64,000 nt of DNA, taken from positions 1,574,001 through 1,638,000 of the forward strand of contig NZ_CP051428.1 in NCBI RefSeq assembly GCF_012676905.1, given 5' to 3'. Every line of letters begins with the position of its first letter. The stretch's first letter is position 1. Source of the DNA: Paenibacillus albicereus (GTDB lineage: Bacteria; Bacillota; Bacilli; Paenibacillales; Paenibacillaceae). Positions 54,801-60,800 of the stretch are shown here, one piece after another. The translations under genes and the position numbers were made by a program. Under the pieces are notes generated by a model that saw nothing but the letters and a program-made list of their open reading frames with translations, made no database searches and had not been told where the DNA came from.

Positions 54801-55272
54801 CCTGTTCCTGCTGGCTTGGAGCCAGGCCTCCGGCGCGAGCGCGGTCTCGGTCGCCTTGGCCGCAGGCGCCGGCCGCATCGCCGAGGCCGCCGTCGATTTC
54901 GCGGACGTGCCTGGCATGGAGCAGCTGCTCGATGCCGCCGCCGCAGCGCTATCCGCCGGCGGAGGCTGCCGGCCGGGCAACGTTCGCCGCCAGCGAGCGC
55001 CGGAGGCAGGCTGGACCGCCGCCCCGCTGTTCCGGGCCGGCGCCGCAGGCGCTTCGCTGCCGCCGGAGGGCGAGCTGCTGGACCGCTTCGACCACCAGCT
55101 GACCGTCTTGGCGACCGCTCCGGGAGAGCCGCTGCGCTGCGTCTGGACCTATGCGGCATGGTCCCATCCGGCGGAGCTTGCCGCCGGATGGGCCGCAGCC
55201 TATGCCGAGCTGCTGCGCGGCGCGGCAAGCCTGTATCAGGAAGCGGCGGCAGGACCGGCCGATTCCCACTAG
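42898..55272 (+). CDS. Lipopeptide NRPS: FAAL-T-C-A-T-C-A-T-C-A-T plus C-domain remnant
   Basis: Synthetase of 4124 aa; ATG 42898 follows AGGGAG at 8 bases. Residues ~1-550 are a fatty acyl-AMP ligase-like starter (FTSGSTGDPKGVVLTHANLL; SWLPLTHDMGLIGFHLSPL). Carrier domains carry Ser in GGNSLRAA (~658), GGHSLTAA (~1735), GGHSLRAA (~2800) and GADSLLLL (~3865). Condensation domains show HHLVTDG (~851), HHIAADG (~1918) and HHIVSDG (~2980). By-eye specificity residues of the three amino-acid A domains are DGFFLGVVF (matches Ile, DGFFLGVVYK), DVWHFSLVD and DVWHFSLVD (both match Ser, DVWHLSLIDK). No epimerisation or thioesterase domain is present. The last ~210 residues resemble only the C-terminal half of a condensation domain. 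Predicted product stage: fatty acyl-Ile-Ser-Ser. Confidence 0.93.
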   Translation: MDACTTLTGLLASRRSSEAGITFAEPSGERFVTYGELERRATELLGPLVRHGLRPGRHAVLQTESNERFALLFWACLLGGAVPVPLAAARTDEQKRKLAAVRAQLPDPLVLADAELADAAGNQAGVVPYPALEALLERAEPAVLADEPPIRLHAADPDEPAFIQFTSGSTGDPKGVVLTHANLLANMRAIVRGARSGPIDSSLSWLPLTHDMGLIGFHLSPLLAGMNQWLMPTSQFVLRPMSWLELASREHITCLASPNFGLLHLMQHFKPDQAGSWDLSAVRLLFNGAEPISAEACRAFLELLNPFGLRPQSLFPVYGLAEACLAVTFPDPDEPLRTVHVRRGRLRPGEAVPLAEAGDLQAMELVELGTPVAGCEAALFDGAGKRLGESEAGLVCIRGANVTRGYFNRPDANRELIRDGWLNTGDIGFFHEGRLYLTGRMKDILFVNGQNYYPHDLEELLAELPACAAGKAAVSAVSDPRTGSDIAAVFVQHRGKPEAFLAIRRQVRVLLSRRAGLEAGPVVPVKRIPKTTSGKIKRFELADELLAGQFAAALELLDAAEAAAAAQEALLAPEADKTSLNEGAAAAGPLSPTEEAASSTGRLADSRNVRSAVSVPKDEAGAAGGPTAIESRLLDIWMEILGTERLGPNDSFLEHGGNSLRAARAAARIQEELEAPLSLAELLRHDTARALAAYVEQRLAEGVRTAPASAPLVRADRGSYPATPAQRRLHLHEELYPGTLSYRLPYEVGIEGPLDMARLAAVWEALAERHDALRTSFRLVEGELVAEIATRVELPLAMTDLRALAPDEAAAAAASRRRSFLRPMDLERAPLLRLELLQLPGGRHALMLDAHHLVTDGSSMGVLMHDLAALYDGRPLPEPSPGVGDIALQELDAAVSGATRSAERYWKAQFADGIPSAPLPADRPRPLLPTFRGGVERLQLDRELSERLAQLGRSAGTTLYAALLAVYGLLLERYAGADDVVVGTAYARRVRRETLGTVGLLATLLPLRLRGSRQRTVLEWVREVGETSAAAIEHGDIGYEAIAELAGASREAGRSALFDTAFTLQNLELPQFRTDELRLTPDAIPTGSCKFDLFWECEAHPDGVAIRLEYADDLFGPETARQLLRHYETLARQAAAAPERAAASLETLIGDEREQTLRSGVSRWPEQEAAPLQELIRRQAEEGPDRIALSFAGGSWSYGELWDASGRLAAGLAELGAARGSRIAIAMKRSPLQLAALIAALRLGGAYVPIDPNYPAERAAFMLRDAEVDAAVADASALDLLEQAAAACGRPVKRLDAEAWMRERGAAAEARAEAFDGTGAASTAHAAAEDQAERRDSLSSPDDLAYILYTSGSTGTPKGIRTTHRNVARVVYRPGYVELGPDDALLQLSSLAFDGSTFDIYGALTNGARLVLADGDEAMDAPALVRRLREDGVTVLFATTALFNTLAAYGLDGLPRLRRVLFGGERASVPHARLALASLGPGSLLHVYGPTETTVFATAWPVAELEPGASALPIGRPIDGTETMVLDASGRLVPDLVPGELHVAGSGVAEGYVGLPRETEERFRPHPYRPGARMYRTGDRVRRLHDGSLVFLDRLDQQVKLRGFRIELGEIEARALASGQVREAHAGVVGEGAEAALCAYVVPSAAGLDEAALRSWLAQGLPAFMQPAFIVSLERLPLGPTGKVDRRALPAPEAAASAARERPATETERELAGLWQKVLKRPELGVTDSFFELGGHSLTAAALTGEIHRRFGVPMPVREVFARPTVRGQASWLDQAERAGRERLRPAPPAESYPLSPAQARLALLERQEGIGLAYHVPLALRLGGAPSAEAVQAALQALVDRHEPLRTTVRLSGAEPRAVVAPAAKVELGRMDIAGPAGLAEAMSAFLRPLPLDRAPLLAACYVETEAEDERYLLLNLHHIAADGISVGLLLEELVRLLEGAAPEPIPDVQHKDYAIWLEAGGAEPSEAALAWWREQLAAPLPQPELPLDRPRGDRRSFEGRTLAFDFPNGLTEALEKLAGSWSVTMNSLLFTLYGALLARWSGAEERVIGTLSAGRGHPDTGAMVGMFNGFLPIRTSFPRGLALKQAAQDMQERLLSAYEHQEVPFERLLELAGGPFDPARNALFDTMLILHSQLGGEPSVRGERFSLEPVRIGGSRTSKLDLKLDLYGDGPHGLRGELEYASRLLRPSTVQRLADTWIELLQRAAAEPQATLDELLRPTAAELAQLEAWNGTAKAYPAASTLHGLFAEQALRSPDRLAVHSSEGGWTYRELDRISSRMADALRSAGAGRDGIVAIAARRSLAMMAGVMAVLKAGAAYLPLDPDQPRERLADIVDDSGCRLLLAARDADGTPAGPAVVRLELEALVERALADEAAAPGEALPLPAGPQQADPDSLAYVIYTSGSTGRPKGVLVEHRAIVNRLRWMQDAYPLTEDDVILQKTPVTFDVSVWELFWWSLAGASVRLLEPGGEKDPAALLRVIREEGVTTMHFVPSMLGAFLPYAADSGIDKPLAGLKAVFASGEALKPAHAARFAELRGEGRALPLLVNLYGPTEAAVDVSYYDCAGYEGGPLPIGRPIANIGLHVLDDRLRPLPPGASGELCISGVGLARGYLNRPELTAEKFASLPDGTRLYRTGDEARWNADGQLEYLGRFDHQVKLRGQRIECGEIEQAAMAAAGVQDAVAMLVDDPLGEPALCLYVASGLPEAQRTELAARLPGALARRLPDYMLPARVVALPAFPLTPSGKTDRKRLPAPDWTAGADACGRQPETASERKLAELWSALLGASGLTAEANFFRSGGHSLRAAQLAAAVERTFGKRFSLREVFEFPVLEEMAARIDAAPSADGSPSLPSAGERPHYPLTPAQNRLFILHQLDPQSTAYNLPLGLALEGELDEKRLQLALRRLSRRHEALRTRFGWEGGKPVQIIEPDAVIQAETMDGPREEAAARFVRPFDLSRAPLMRAALVRDGQGAALLLDLHHIVSDGVSLNALAADFAALYEGRELAPLPLRLVDAAVWQERWLEEPERQQQEAYWRSRLAGPLPALDLPLSGPRPERPDGRGGHVRLRLPDPLVGAVRRLASALEATPYHVLLAAYAALLHRMTREEDLIVGTPASGRFHPDLEPVVGMFVQTLPLRICAPGEASFGQLVDEARRTSVEALDQGQLPFELLAASLGAGRDPGRNPVFDTMFVWQSMDPPAGEAGGLRLEPFRLEHPASKLDLTFELAERGGGIELTVEYASALMDAEAARRMAGWYATLLDAACADAAGPIRELPLLTAEQEREQELLFHPGRWDRASSPREEATHLDSTAGALPEPATLDAELTRQARLTPEAVAVRSRSGSLTYRELDEASERLAGELRQRGIGRDSLVAVCMERCPELIVAIYGIFKAGAAYVPLAPSLPPERLSYMLDDCGAALVLTASESDPAPAVRELPRLGVAEAVRSRLDRAPQAAGHDGSSLAYVLYTSGSTGRPKGVMIEHRSVLNRLRWMQRAYPLAASDVILHKTPITFDVSVWELMWWSFAGASVFLLEPGGEKDPAAIARAVAEAGVTTMHFVPSMLHLFLEDAAVRAAAEEGSLAPLRTVFASGEALAASHADRFEAIVAGRSGAELVNLYGPTEATVDVSFYNCSREGRRGKSVPIGRPIDRTALYVLSDGLRMQPPGVPGELCIAGVGLARGYLGREELTRQAFVPNPYRDGGRLYRTGDLARWLPDGQLEYLGRLDHQVKLRGYRIECGEIEAALRRDGRIGEAVVLKRSRFGAEAAEYLCAYYTAAAPLDESQLREALARELPDYMIPAAFVRLEAMPLSPSGKTDRRALPDPQPAAPASGPHASARTETERLVASRLSSLLGGGEADAERSFFEAGADSLLLLRLHQQLDQRWPGALQVADLFSYPTVRKLAARIDSAAGHEERVWSWTGIPLPGDAPPAVRSGPREGRLDIELEPSVARALEAMAAERGTGPDSVLLGLFLLAWSQASGASAVSVALAAGAGRIAEAAVDFADVPGMEQLLDAAAAALSAGGGCRPGNVRRQRAPEAGWTAAPLFRAGAAGASLPPEGELLDRFDHQLTVLATAPGEPLRCVWTYAAWSHPAELAAGWAAAYAELLRGAASLYQEAAAGPADSH

Positions 55273-55302
55273 CCACACACCCGAAAGGAGACCGTCTCCT
55301 CC

Positions 55303-56163
55303 ATGAGAAAAACCGCGCTTGCGATTGTCCGCATCGCCCTCTATCTAGGCGTGTTCTACGCCATGCTGTACTTGCTCAACCATCTGTACAGGATCGACGC
55401 CGCCGCGCCGTTCGTCGAATTCCTCGGCCGCAATCCGGCGATGTTCATGGCGGTGCTGTTCGCCTCCATCACAGCCGTCTATGCGCTCGGCTTCGCAGCC
55501 GTCCGCCTCGGGACGCGCGGCCGCTCGCCTTCGCTGGCCGAAGCGGCGGGACTGCGCCGGCTCCCGGCGGGAGCGGCGCTGGCCTGCATCCTGATCGGAG
55601 CGCTCGGCTGCCTGTTCAGCATCGGCCTTATCGAGACGGAGGCGGTGGCGTCCCGCTTTCCGTCCATCCCGGCGCTGGTCGACGATCTGCTGCGCGGCGA
55701 CCACCTGTTGCTCGCCATCCTCGGCGCGGGGCTCATCGCTCCGGCGTACGAGGAGCTGCTGTTCCGGGGCTTGATCCTCCGCGAGCTGAGAGGCTTCCTG
55801 CCGCTGGCGGCGGCGCTGCTCCTGCAGGCGCTCGCCTACGCGTATTTCCAGCCGAGCCTGGCGCTTTCGTTCATCGGCTTCGGCTCGGGGCTGCTGTACG
55901 GCATCCTGCGGCTCGCCCTGAACTCGCTGTGGGCGCCGATCCTCGTGCAGATCACGGCGATGAGCCTGATCTTCGCCGCGCGGCCGCTCGGCGCCTACGA
56001 GGCGGTCGGCGCGCTCGGCGACGCCGGCGCGCTCGGCATCGCCGTCGTCAGCCTGCTGCTGATGGTTGCGGCTGCGGGCTGGCTGTGGCGCCATTATGCC
56101 TCGCACCGACTGCCGGATGATTCGCGCCCGGCGGTCCGATCGGAAAGGACGGTCCACGGATGA
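55303..56163 (+). CDS. CPBP-type intramembrane protein 1
   Basis: Protein of 286 aa with about eight membrane helices. The CPBP (CAAX protease/bacteriocin-processing) core is visible in YEELLFRGLILREL, giving motif EExxxR. The second and third motifs, normally FxxxH and HxxxN, read YAYFQPS and APILVQITAM, so both metal-binding His are missing. Protease activity is therefore doubtful. Family members serve in prenyl-protein processing, bacteriocin immunity or non-proteolytic roles. GAAAGGAGA precedes the ATG. It starts 30 bases after the NRPS and overlaps the next gene as ATGA, so it belongs to the synthetase operon. Confidence 0.85.
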   Translation: MRKTALAIVRIALYLGVFYAMLYLLNHLYRIDAAAPFVEFLGRNPAMFMAVLFASITAVYALGFAAVRLGTRGRSPSLAEAAGLRRLPAGAALACILIGALGCLFSIGLIETEAVASRFPSIPALVDDLLRGDHLLLAILGAGLIAPAYEELLFRGLILRELRGFLPLAAALLLQALAYAYFQPSLALSFIGFGSGLLYGILRLALNSLWAPILVQITAMSLIFAARPLGAYEAVGALGDAGALGIAVVSLLLMVAAAGWLWRHYASHRLPDDSRPAVRSERTVHG

Positions 56164-56966
56164 AGCTCAACTGGAAAAACGGCCTGCTGCGGCCGCTCGT
56201 CATCATCGCGGTCTACTTCGCCTGGTTCTTCACGGTCACCAGGCTGTTCTTCGCCTACGTCTATCAGGATACCGAATGGTTCCGGACCAACACGCTCGTC
56301 ACGATCCTCCTGAACGACATCGTCGGCCTGCCGCTCATGATCGCGGCAATCTGGCTGCTGTTCCGCCAGAACCTGTTCGCCGAGGCCAGGTTCCGCCGCA
56401 TGCAAGGCCCTTCCGTCGCCATCTGCCTGTGGATCGGGCTCGGCGCGGGGCTGTTCACGGCGGCGTTCTCGCAGCTGCCTTTCATCCGCTCGTCGGACTA
56501 CCAGTTCCAGACGCTGTTCGACTACATCAACCGCGCCGACTGGTATGTGTTCCTCGGCTTCCTGCTGCTCGGCAACGTCTACAAGGAGACGCTGTTCCGG
56601 GGCATGCTGCTGAACAGCTTCCGCCTGCTCATGCCGGTATGGGCCGCGATCGCCCTGCAGGGCGTGCTGTACGGCGCGCTGTTCTTCCTCGGCGACGTCC
56701 CGCTGTCGCTGTACGGCTTCCTGGGAGCCGTGCTGTTCGGCCTGCTGTACGTCTGGTTCGACTCGATCTGGGCGCCGATCGCCGCGCAGATCGCTTGCCA
56801 GGGGCTGCAATACGCGCTCTGGCGCTATGCGCCTGACCTTGGCGGCGAAGGGACGCTCGCCGCGATCATGGCGGCCGCGCTGGCGATGATCGTCTCCGGC
56901 GTGCTGCTCGCCTCCCGCAAGCGGCGCGTACCGCCGGCGCCGGCGGTACGGACGGCACGGGCATGA
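56160..56966 (+). CDS. CPBP-type intramembrane protein 2, degenerate
   Basis: Protein of 268 aa with about seven helices (LLRPLVIIAVYFAWFF; ILLNDIVGLPLMIAAIWLL; WYVFLGFLLLGNVY; and others). The first motif is altered to YKETLFRGMLLN (KE in place of EE), and no His occupies the other two motif positions (YGALFFLGD; PIAAQIACQ). It is recognisable as CPBP only by layout and by similarity to its two neighbours, and is probably not a protease. It overlaps both the preceding and following genes by 4 bases (ATGA), implying stoichiometric expression and perhaps a complex. Confidence 0.8.
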   Translation: MKLNWKNGLLRPLVIIAVYFAWFFTVTRLFFAYVYQDTEWFRTNTLVTILLNDIVGLPLMIAAIWLLFRQNLFAEARFRRMQGPSVAICLWIGLGAGLFTAAFSQLPFIRSSDYQFQTLFDYINRADWYVFLGFLLLGNVYKETLFRGMLLNSFRLLMPVWAAIALQGVLYGALFFLGDVPLSLYGFLGAVLFGLLYVWFDSIWAPIAAQIACQGLQYALWRYAPDLGGEGTLAAIMAAALAMIVSGVLLASRKRRVPPAPAVRTARA

Positions 56967-57766
56967 GGACGCTGCGCGCGCTTGGACTGGCGCTGCTGTA
57001 CGTCGGGCTGTATGCGGGTATCTTGACCGCCGCCAGCGGGTATCTGTACGGCGAAGGCTCACCGCCTGGGCTGCGCGGGTGGCTGGAGGCCAATCCGAAC
57101 GGCCTGCTGCTGCTCGTCAACCCCGTCGTGCTGCTTCTCTATCTGGTCCTGCTGCGGCTGCAGCGGGTCAGCGCCCGCGAGCTCGGCCTCGGCGCGCCGC
57201 CGAGGGGCTGGCTCGCTCTCGCGCTGGCCGGCGTCTGGCTGGGGCTGTTCATCGCTTCCTTCACGCGCCTGCCGCTCGTGCAGGAGGAGCTGCCCGCGAT
57301 CGCCGGCCTCGCCTCCTTCGTCGCCGGCGGCAGCCTGCCCGTCTTTTTGCTGGGCAGCCTGCTGCTCGGCTCCCTGCTGGAGGAGCTGCTGTTCCGCGGC
57401 ATGCTGCTGCGAGCGTTCCGCCTGCGCTTCGGTCCCTCCGTGTCCGTCCTGCTGCAGGCGCTGCTGTTCGGAGCGGTCTTCCTGAATGTGCAGACCGGAC
57501 TGTTCGCGGCGCTCGGCGCGCTTGTGTACGGCCTGCTGCGGGCGGCGGGCGGATCGCTTTGGATCTCGCTGCTCGCGCATCTGCTCAGCACTTCGGCCGT
57601 TTATGCCGGGGGCAAGCTGCTCCAGGACGCGCCGTCCGGCCTGCTGCTTGCCGTCAGCAGCGCCAGCGCCGCAGCACTGGCGCTTCATCTGGCGGCGACG
57701 CTCGGCAGGCGCCGTCGCCCCAGCCGGCATCGGAGGGCCGCCGCCGAGGCGCAGGCTCGCGGCTGA
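56963..57766 (+). CDS. CPBP-type intramembrane protein 3
   Basis: Protein of 267 aa with about eight helices. The first motif LEELLFRGMLLRAF is intact (EExxxR). The FxxxH position reads LFGAVFLN without His. The third site retains one His in ISLLAHLLSTS but lacks the usual Asn. It is thus the least eroded of the three, though still atypical. The C-terminal ~15 residues are Arg/Ala-rich (RRRPSRHRRAA). ATG at 56963 overlaps the previous stop, and 74 bases separate it from the following PKS-NRPS gene. A role in immunity to, or export/processing of, the lipopeptide is inferred from position only. Confidence 0.83.
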   Translation: MRTLRALGLALLYVGLYAGILTAASGYLYGEGSPPGLRGWLEANPNGLLLLVNPVVLLLYLVLLRLQRVSARELGLGAPPRGWLALALAGVWLGLFIASFTRLPLVQEELPAIAGLASFVAGGSLPVFLLGSLLLGSLLEELLFRGMLLRAFRLRFGPSVSVLLQALLFGAVFLNVQTGLFAALGALVYGLLRAAGGSLWISLLAHLLSTSAVYAGGKLLQDAPSGLLLAVSSASAAALALHLAATLGRRRRPSRHRRAAAEAQARG

Positions 57767-57840
57767 CGCCGCGCGAGCGCCGCGTCGGCCAGCTTCATTC
57801 GACCCAGTGACCGTGAGCCATGGAAAAGGGGGACAACCCG

Positions 57841-60800
57841 ATGTTTCAACTGAGCAAGCTGACCGGCAAGCCGGTGCCGCCTGCGGGCGGACAAGCTCCG
57901 GCGCCTGCCGCCCGGGCCGCCGTGACGGATTCTTCCGCCACGCATGAGGTGGCGATCATCGGCTTCGCCGGCCGGATCGGCAGCGCCTCGCAGCCGGCCG
58001 AGCTGGCCGAACTGCTTGGCGGGGCGGAGGACCGCATCGGTCCGTTTCCGTCCGGCCGCCGGGACGATGCCGAGCCGTTCCTAAGGCATCTGGGCGTGGA
58101 CCCGGACGAAGCGGAATTTTTCGAAGGCGCGTTCCTCGACGACATCGCCTCCTTCGATCCGGCGCTTTTCCGCCTGTCGCCGAAGGAGGCCGCCCTGATG
58201 AATCCGAACCAGCGGCTGTTCCTGATGGCCGCCTGGCAGGCGATCGAGCATGCGGGTTACGGCGGCGCTGGCCTGGCCGGCTCCCGTACCGGCGTATACG
58301 TCGGGTACAACGGCGACGCCCTGCACGACTACAAGCGCATGATCGAGGCGCTGTGCCCGGAGGAGCTCGGCTCCGCCGCGCCCGGCAACCTCAGCTCGAT
58401 GATCGCCGGCCGCGTCGCCTACCTGCTCGACCTGCACGGCCCCGCCCTGCAGGTCGATACCGCCTGCTCCTCCTCGCTCGTCGCCTTGCACCTGGCCTGT
58501 CAGGCCATCCGCTCCGGCGAATGCGACGCCGCGGTCGCGGGCAGCGTCAAGATCAACCTGCTGCCTCTGGACCATGGCGTCCGGCTCGGCATGGAGGCCG
58601 GAGACGGACGCGCCAAGCCGTTTGACGACGCGGCCGACGGCACCGGCATGGGCGACGGAGCGGTTGCCCTGCTGCTCAAGCCGCTCGCCAAGGCGAAGCG
58701 GGACGGAGATTTCATCCATGGCGTCATCAAAGGCAGCGCGGTCGGACAGGACGGCAGCTCGGCGGGCATCACGGCGCCGAATGCGCTCGCGCAGGAGGAC
58801 GTCATCGCGCGCGCCTGGCAGGACGCCGACGTCGATCCGGAGACGATCTCCTATATCGAGGCGCACGGCACCGGAACGTCGCTCGGCGATCCGATCGAGA
58901 TCGACGGGCTGACGAGGGCGTTCCGCCGGCATACCGACAAGCGGCAGTTCTGCGCGATCGGCTCCGCCAAAAGCCAGATCGGCCATCTCGACCATGCCGC
59001 AGGTATCGCCGGCGTGCTGAGGGGCCTGCTCGCCCTGAAGCGGGGCATGCTGCCGCCGAACGTGCATTTTCGCCGTCCGAACCGCAGCATCGACTTCATC
59101 GGATCGCCGCTGTACGTGAACGTCGAGCCGAGTCCGTGGCCCAAGGGAGCCGGTCCGCGCCGCATGGGCGTCAGCGCCTTCGGCATGAGCGGCACCAACG
59201 CGCATGTCGTGCTCGAGGAGGCTCCGGCGCGCGAATCGGCGGCGGCGGAGACGGAGGCTCCGGCCCTGTTCGTGCTGTCGGCCCGCTCGCCGGAAGGCCT
59301 GGCCGCGTCCGCGGCCCGCATGCGGGAGTGGCTGAAGACGGACGAGGCGGCCGCGAGCCCGCTCGCGGCGATGTGCGCGACGGCTGCATGCGGGCGGTCC
59401 CATGGCCCGCATCGGCTGGCGATCGTCTGCCGGACGCGGCGGGAGCTGGCGCTTGCGCTGGAGGAAGCGCTGCACGCGGGTGCGGTCCCGCTCGGCGAAG
59501 CGGCCGCCCTGCAGCCCGGCTCCGCTGCGGCAAGCGAAGCCGCCTGGACGCCGGAGGGGGCTTGCTTCCGGCTGGCGGCAAGGGGACTGGCCGCCGGATC
59601 GGCGGCATACGCCGGCCGAGTTCAGCCCAACGCGGCCATGGCGCAGGAAGTTGACGCGGCGGAAGCTTCGCCCAGCCTGGACGCTGCGGCGCGGCTGTAC
59701 GCGTCCGGCGGAGAGCCGGCCTGGACGAGGCTGCATCCGCCGGGCTCGTTGAAGCGCGCGCCGCTGCCGGGGGCTCCGTTCGAGCTGCGGCGCTGCTGGC
59801 TGCAGCCGTCGCGCCCCGCGCCGGGCGCGCACGCCGCTGCGGCCCGGCGGGACATCCCGTCCGCCGTGCCGCCCGAAGCGCTCGCGTCCGCGCTCGAGCT
59901 GCTGCCGCCGGAGCTGCGGCAGCAGCTCGAGCCTTTGCTTGGCCGACTGCAGCGTCTCGAAGACGGGGAGGAAGGGAAGCCGAACCGAGCCAGACGGGTT
60001 CGGCTGCTGGAAGGGGGCGGCCGCGCGGATTCGGCAGGCTTCGGGGGAATGCCTTTGCAGTCGGCCGAGGAGACCGGGACGTCAAGCACGGCCGAGCCGG
60101 ACGAGGCGCTGCAGGCGGCCGCCGATGCCTGGGGCGAGGTGCTCGGATACGACGAGCTGAGTCCGGATGCCGGATTTTACGAGCTGGGCGGCGACTCGAT
60201 CCTGGCGCTGCGCGCGGTCGGCCTGCTGTCCAAGCGGTTCGGCGCGGACATCGCCGTGCATGAGCTGCTGGCCGCGCCGGTGCTGGAGGCGTTCGCTTCC
60301 GTGCTGCGGCGGAAGCTGGCGTCGGCGAGCGCGGCGAGCCGCGAAGCGGCGGCAGGGCGAGTCGCCGACGCGTCGCCGCAGGCTGAGGCCGCGGAAGCGG
60401 ACGTCGCCCCCGGCTTCGAGGCCGGTCGTGATGAGGCCGCCGAAGCGGGCGTCGCCTCCGGCTTCGATGCCGGTCGTGATGCGGACGGCCTCGCGCCGCT
60501 CATCCCGCGTACCGCCGAGCAGCCCCATTACGCGGTTTCCTCGTCGCAGCGCCAGATGTACCTGCAGCAGCAGGCGCAGCCGGACGACCGCAGCTACAAC
60601 CTGCCGGAGCTGCTGCATCTGTCCGGCGATGTCGACGCCGACCGGCTCGAGTCCGCGATCCGCAGCCTGATCCGGCGCCATGAGCCGCTGCGCTCTTCCT
60701 TCGCCGTCGTGGACGGCGAGGTCCGGCAGTTCATCCACGGTGACGTTCCGTTCGGGCTTCAGCGGCTGTCATGCGCGGAGGACGAGCTCGACGGGACGCT

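Noticed and set aside
57841-58300. KS protein as a FabF-type fatty-acid enzyme
   Set aside because: It has the PKS text VDTACSSSLVALH and is fused to carrier, condensation and adenylation domains.
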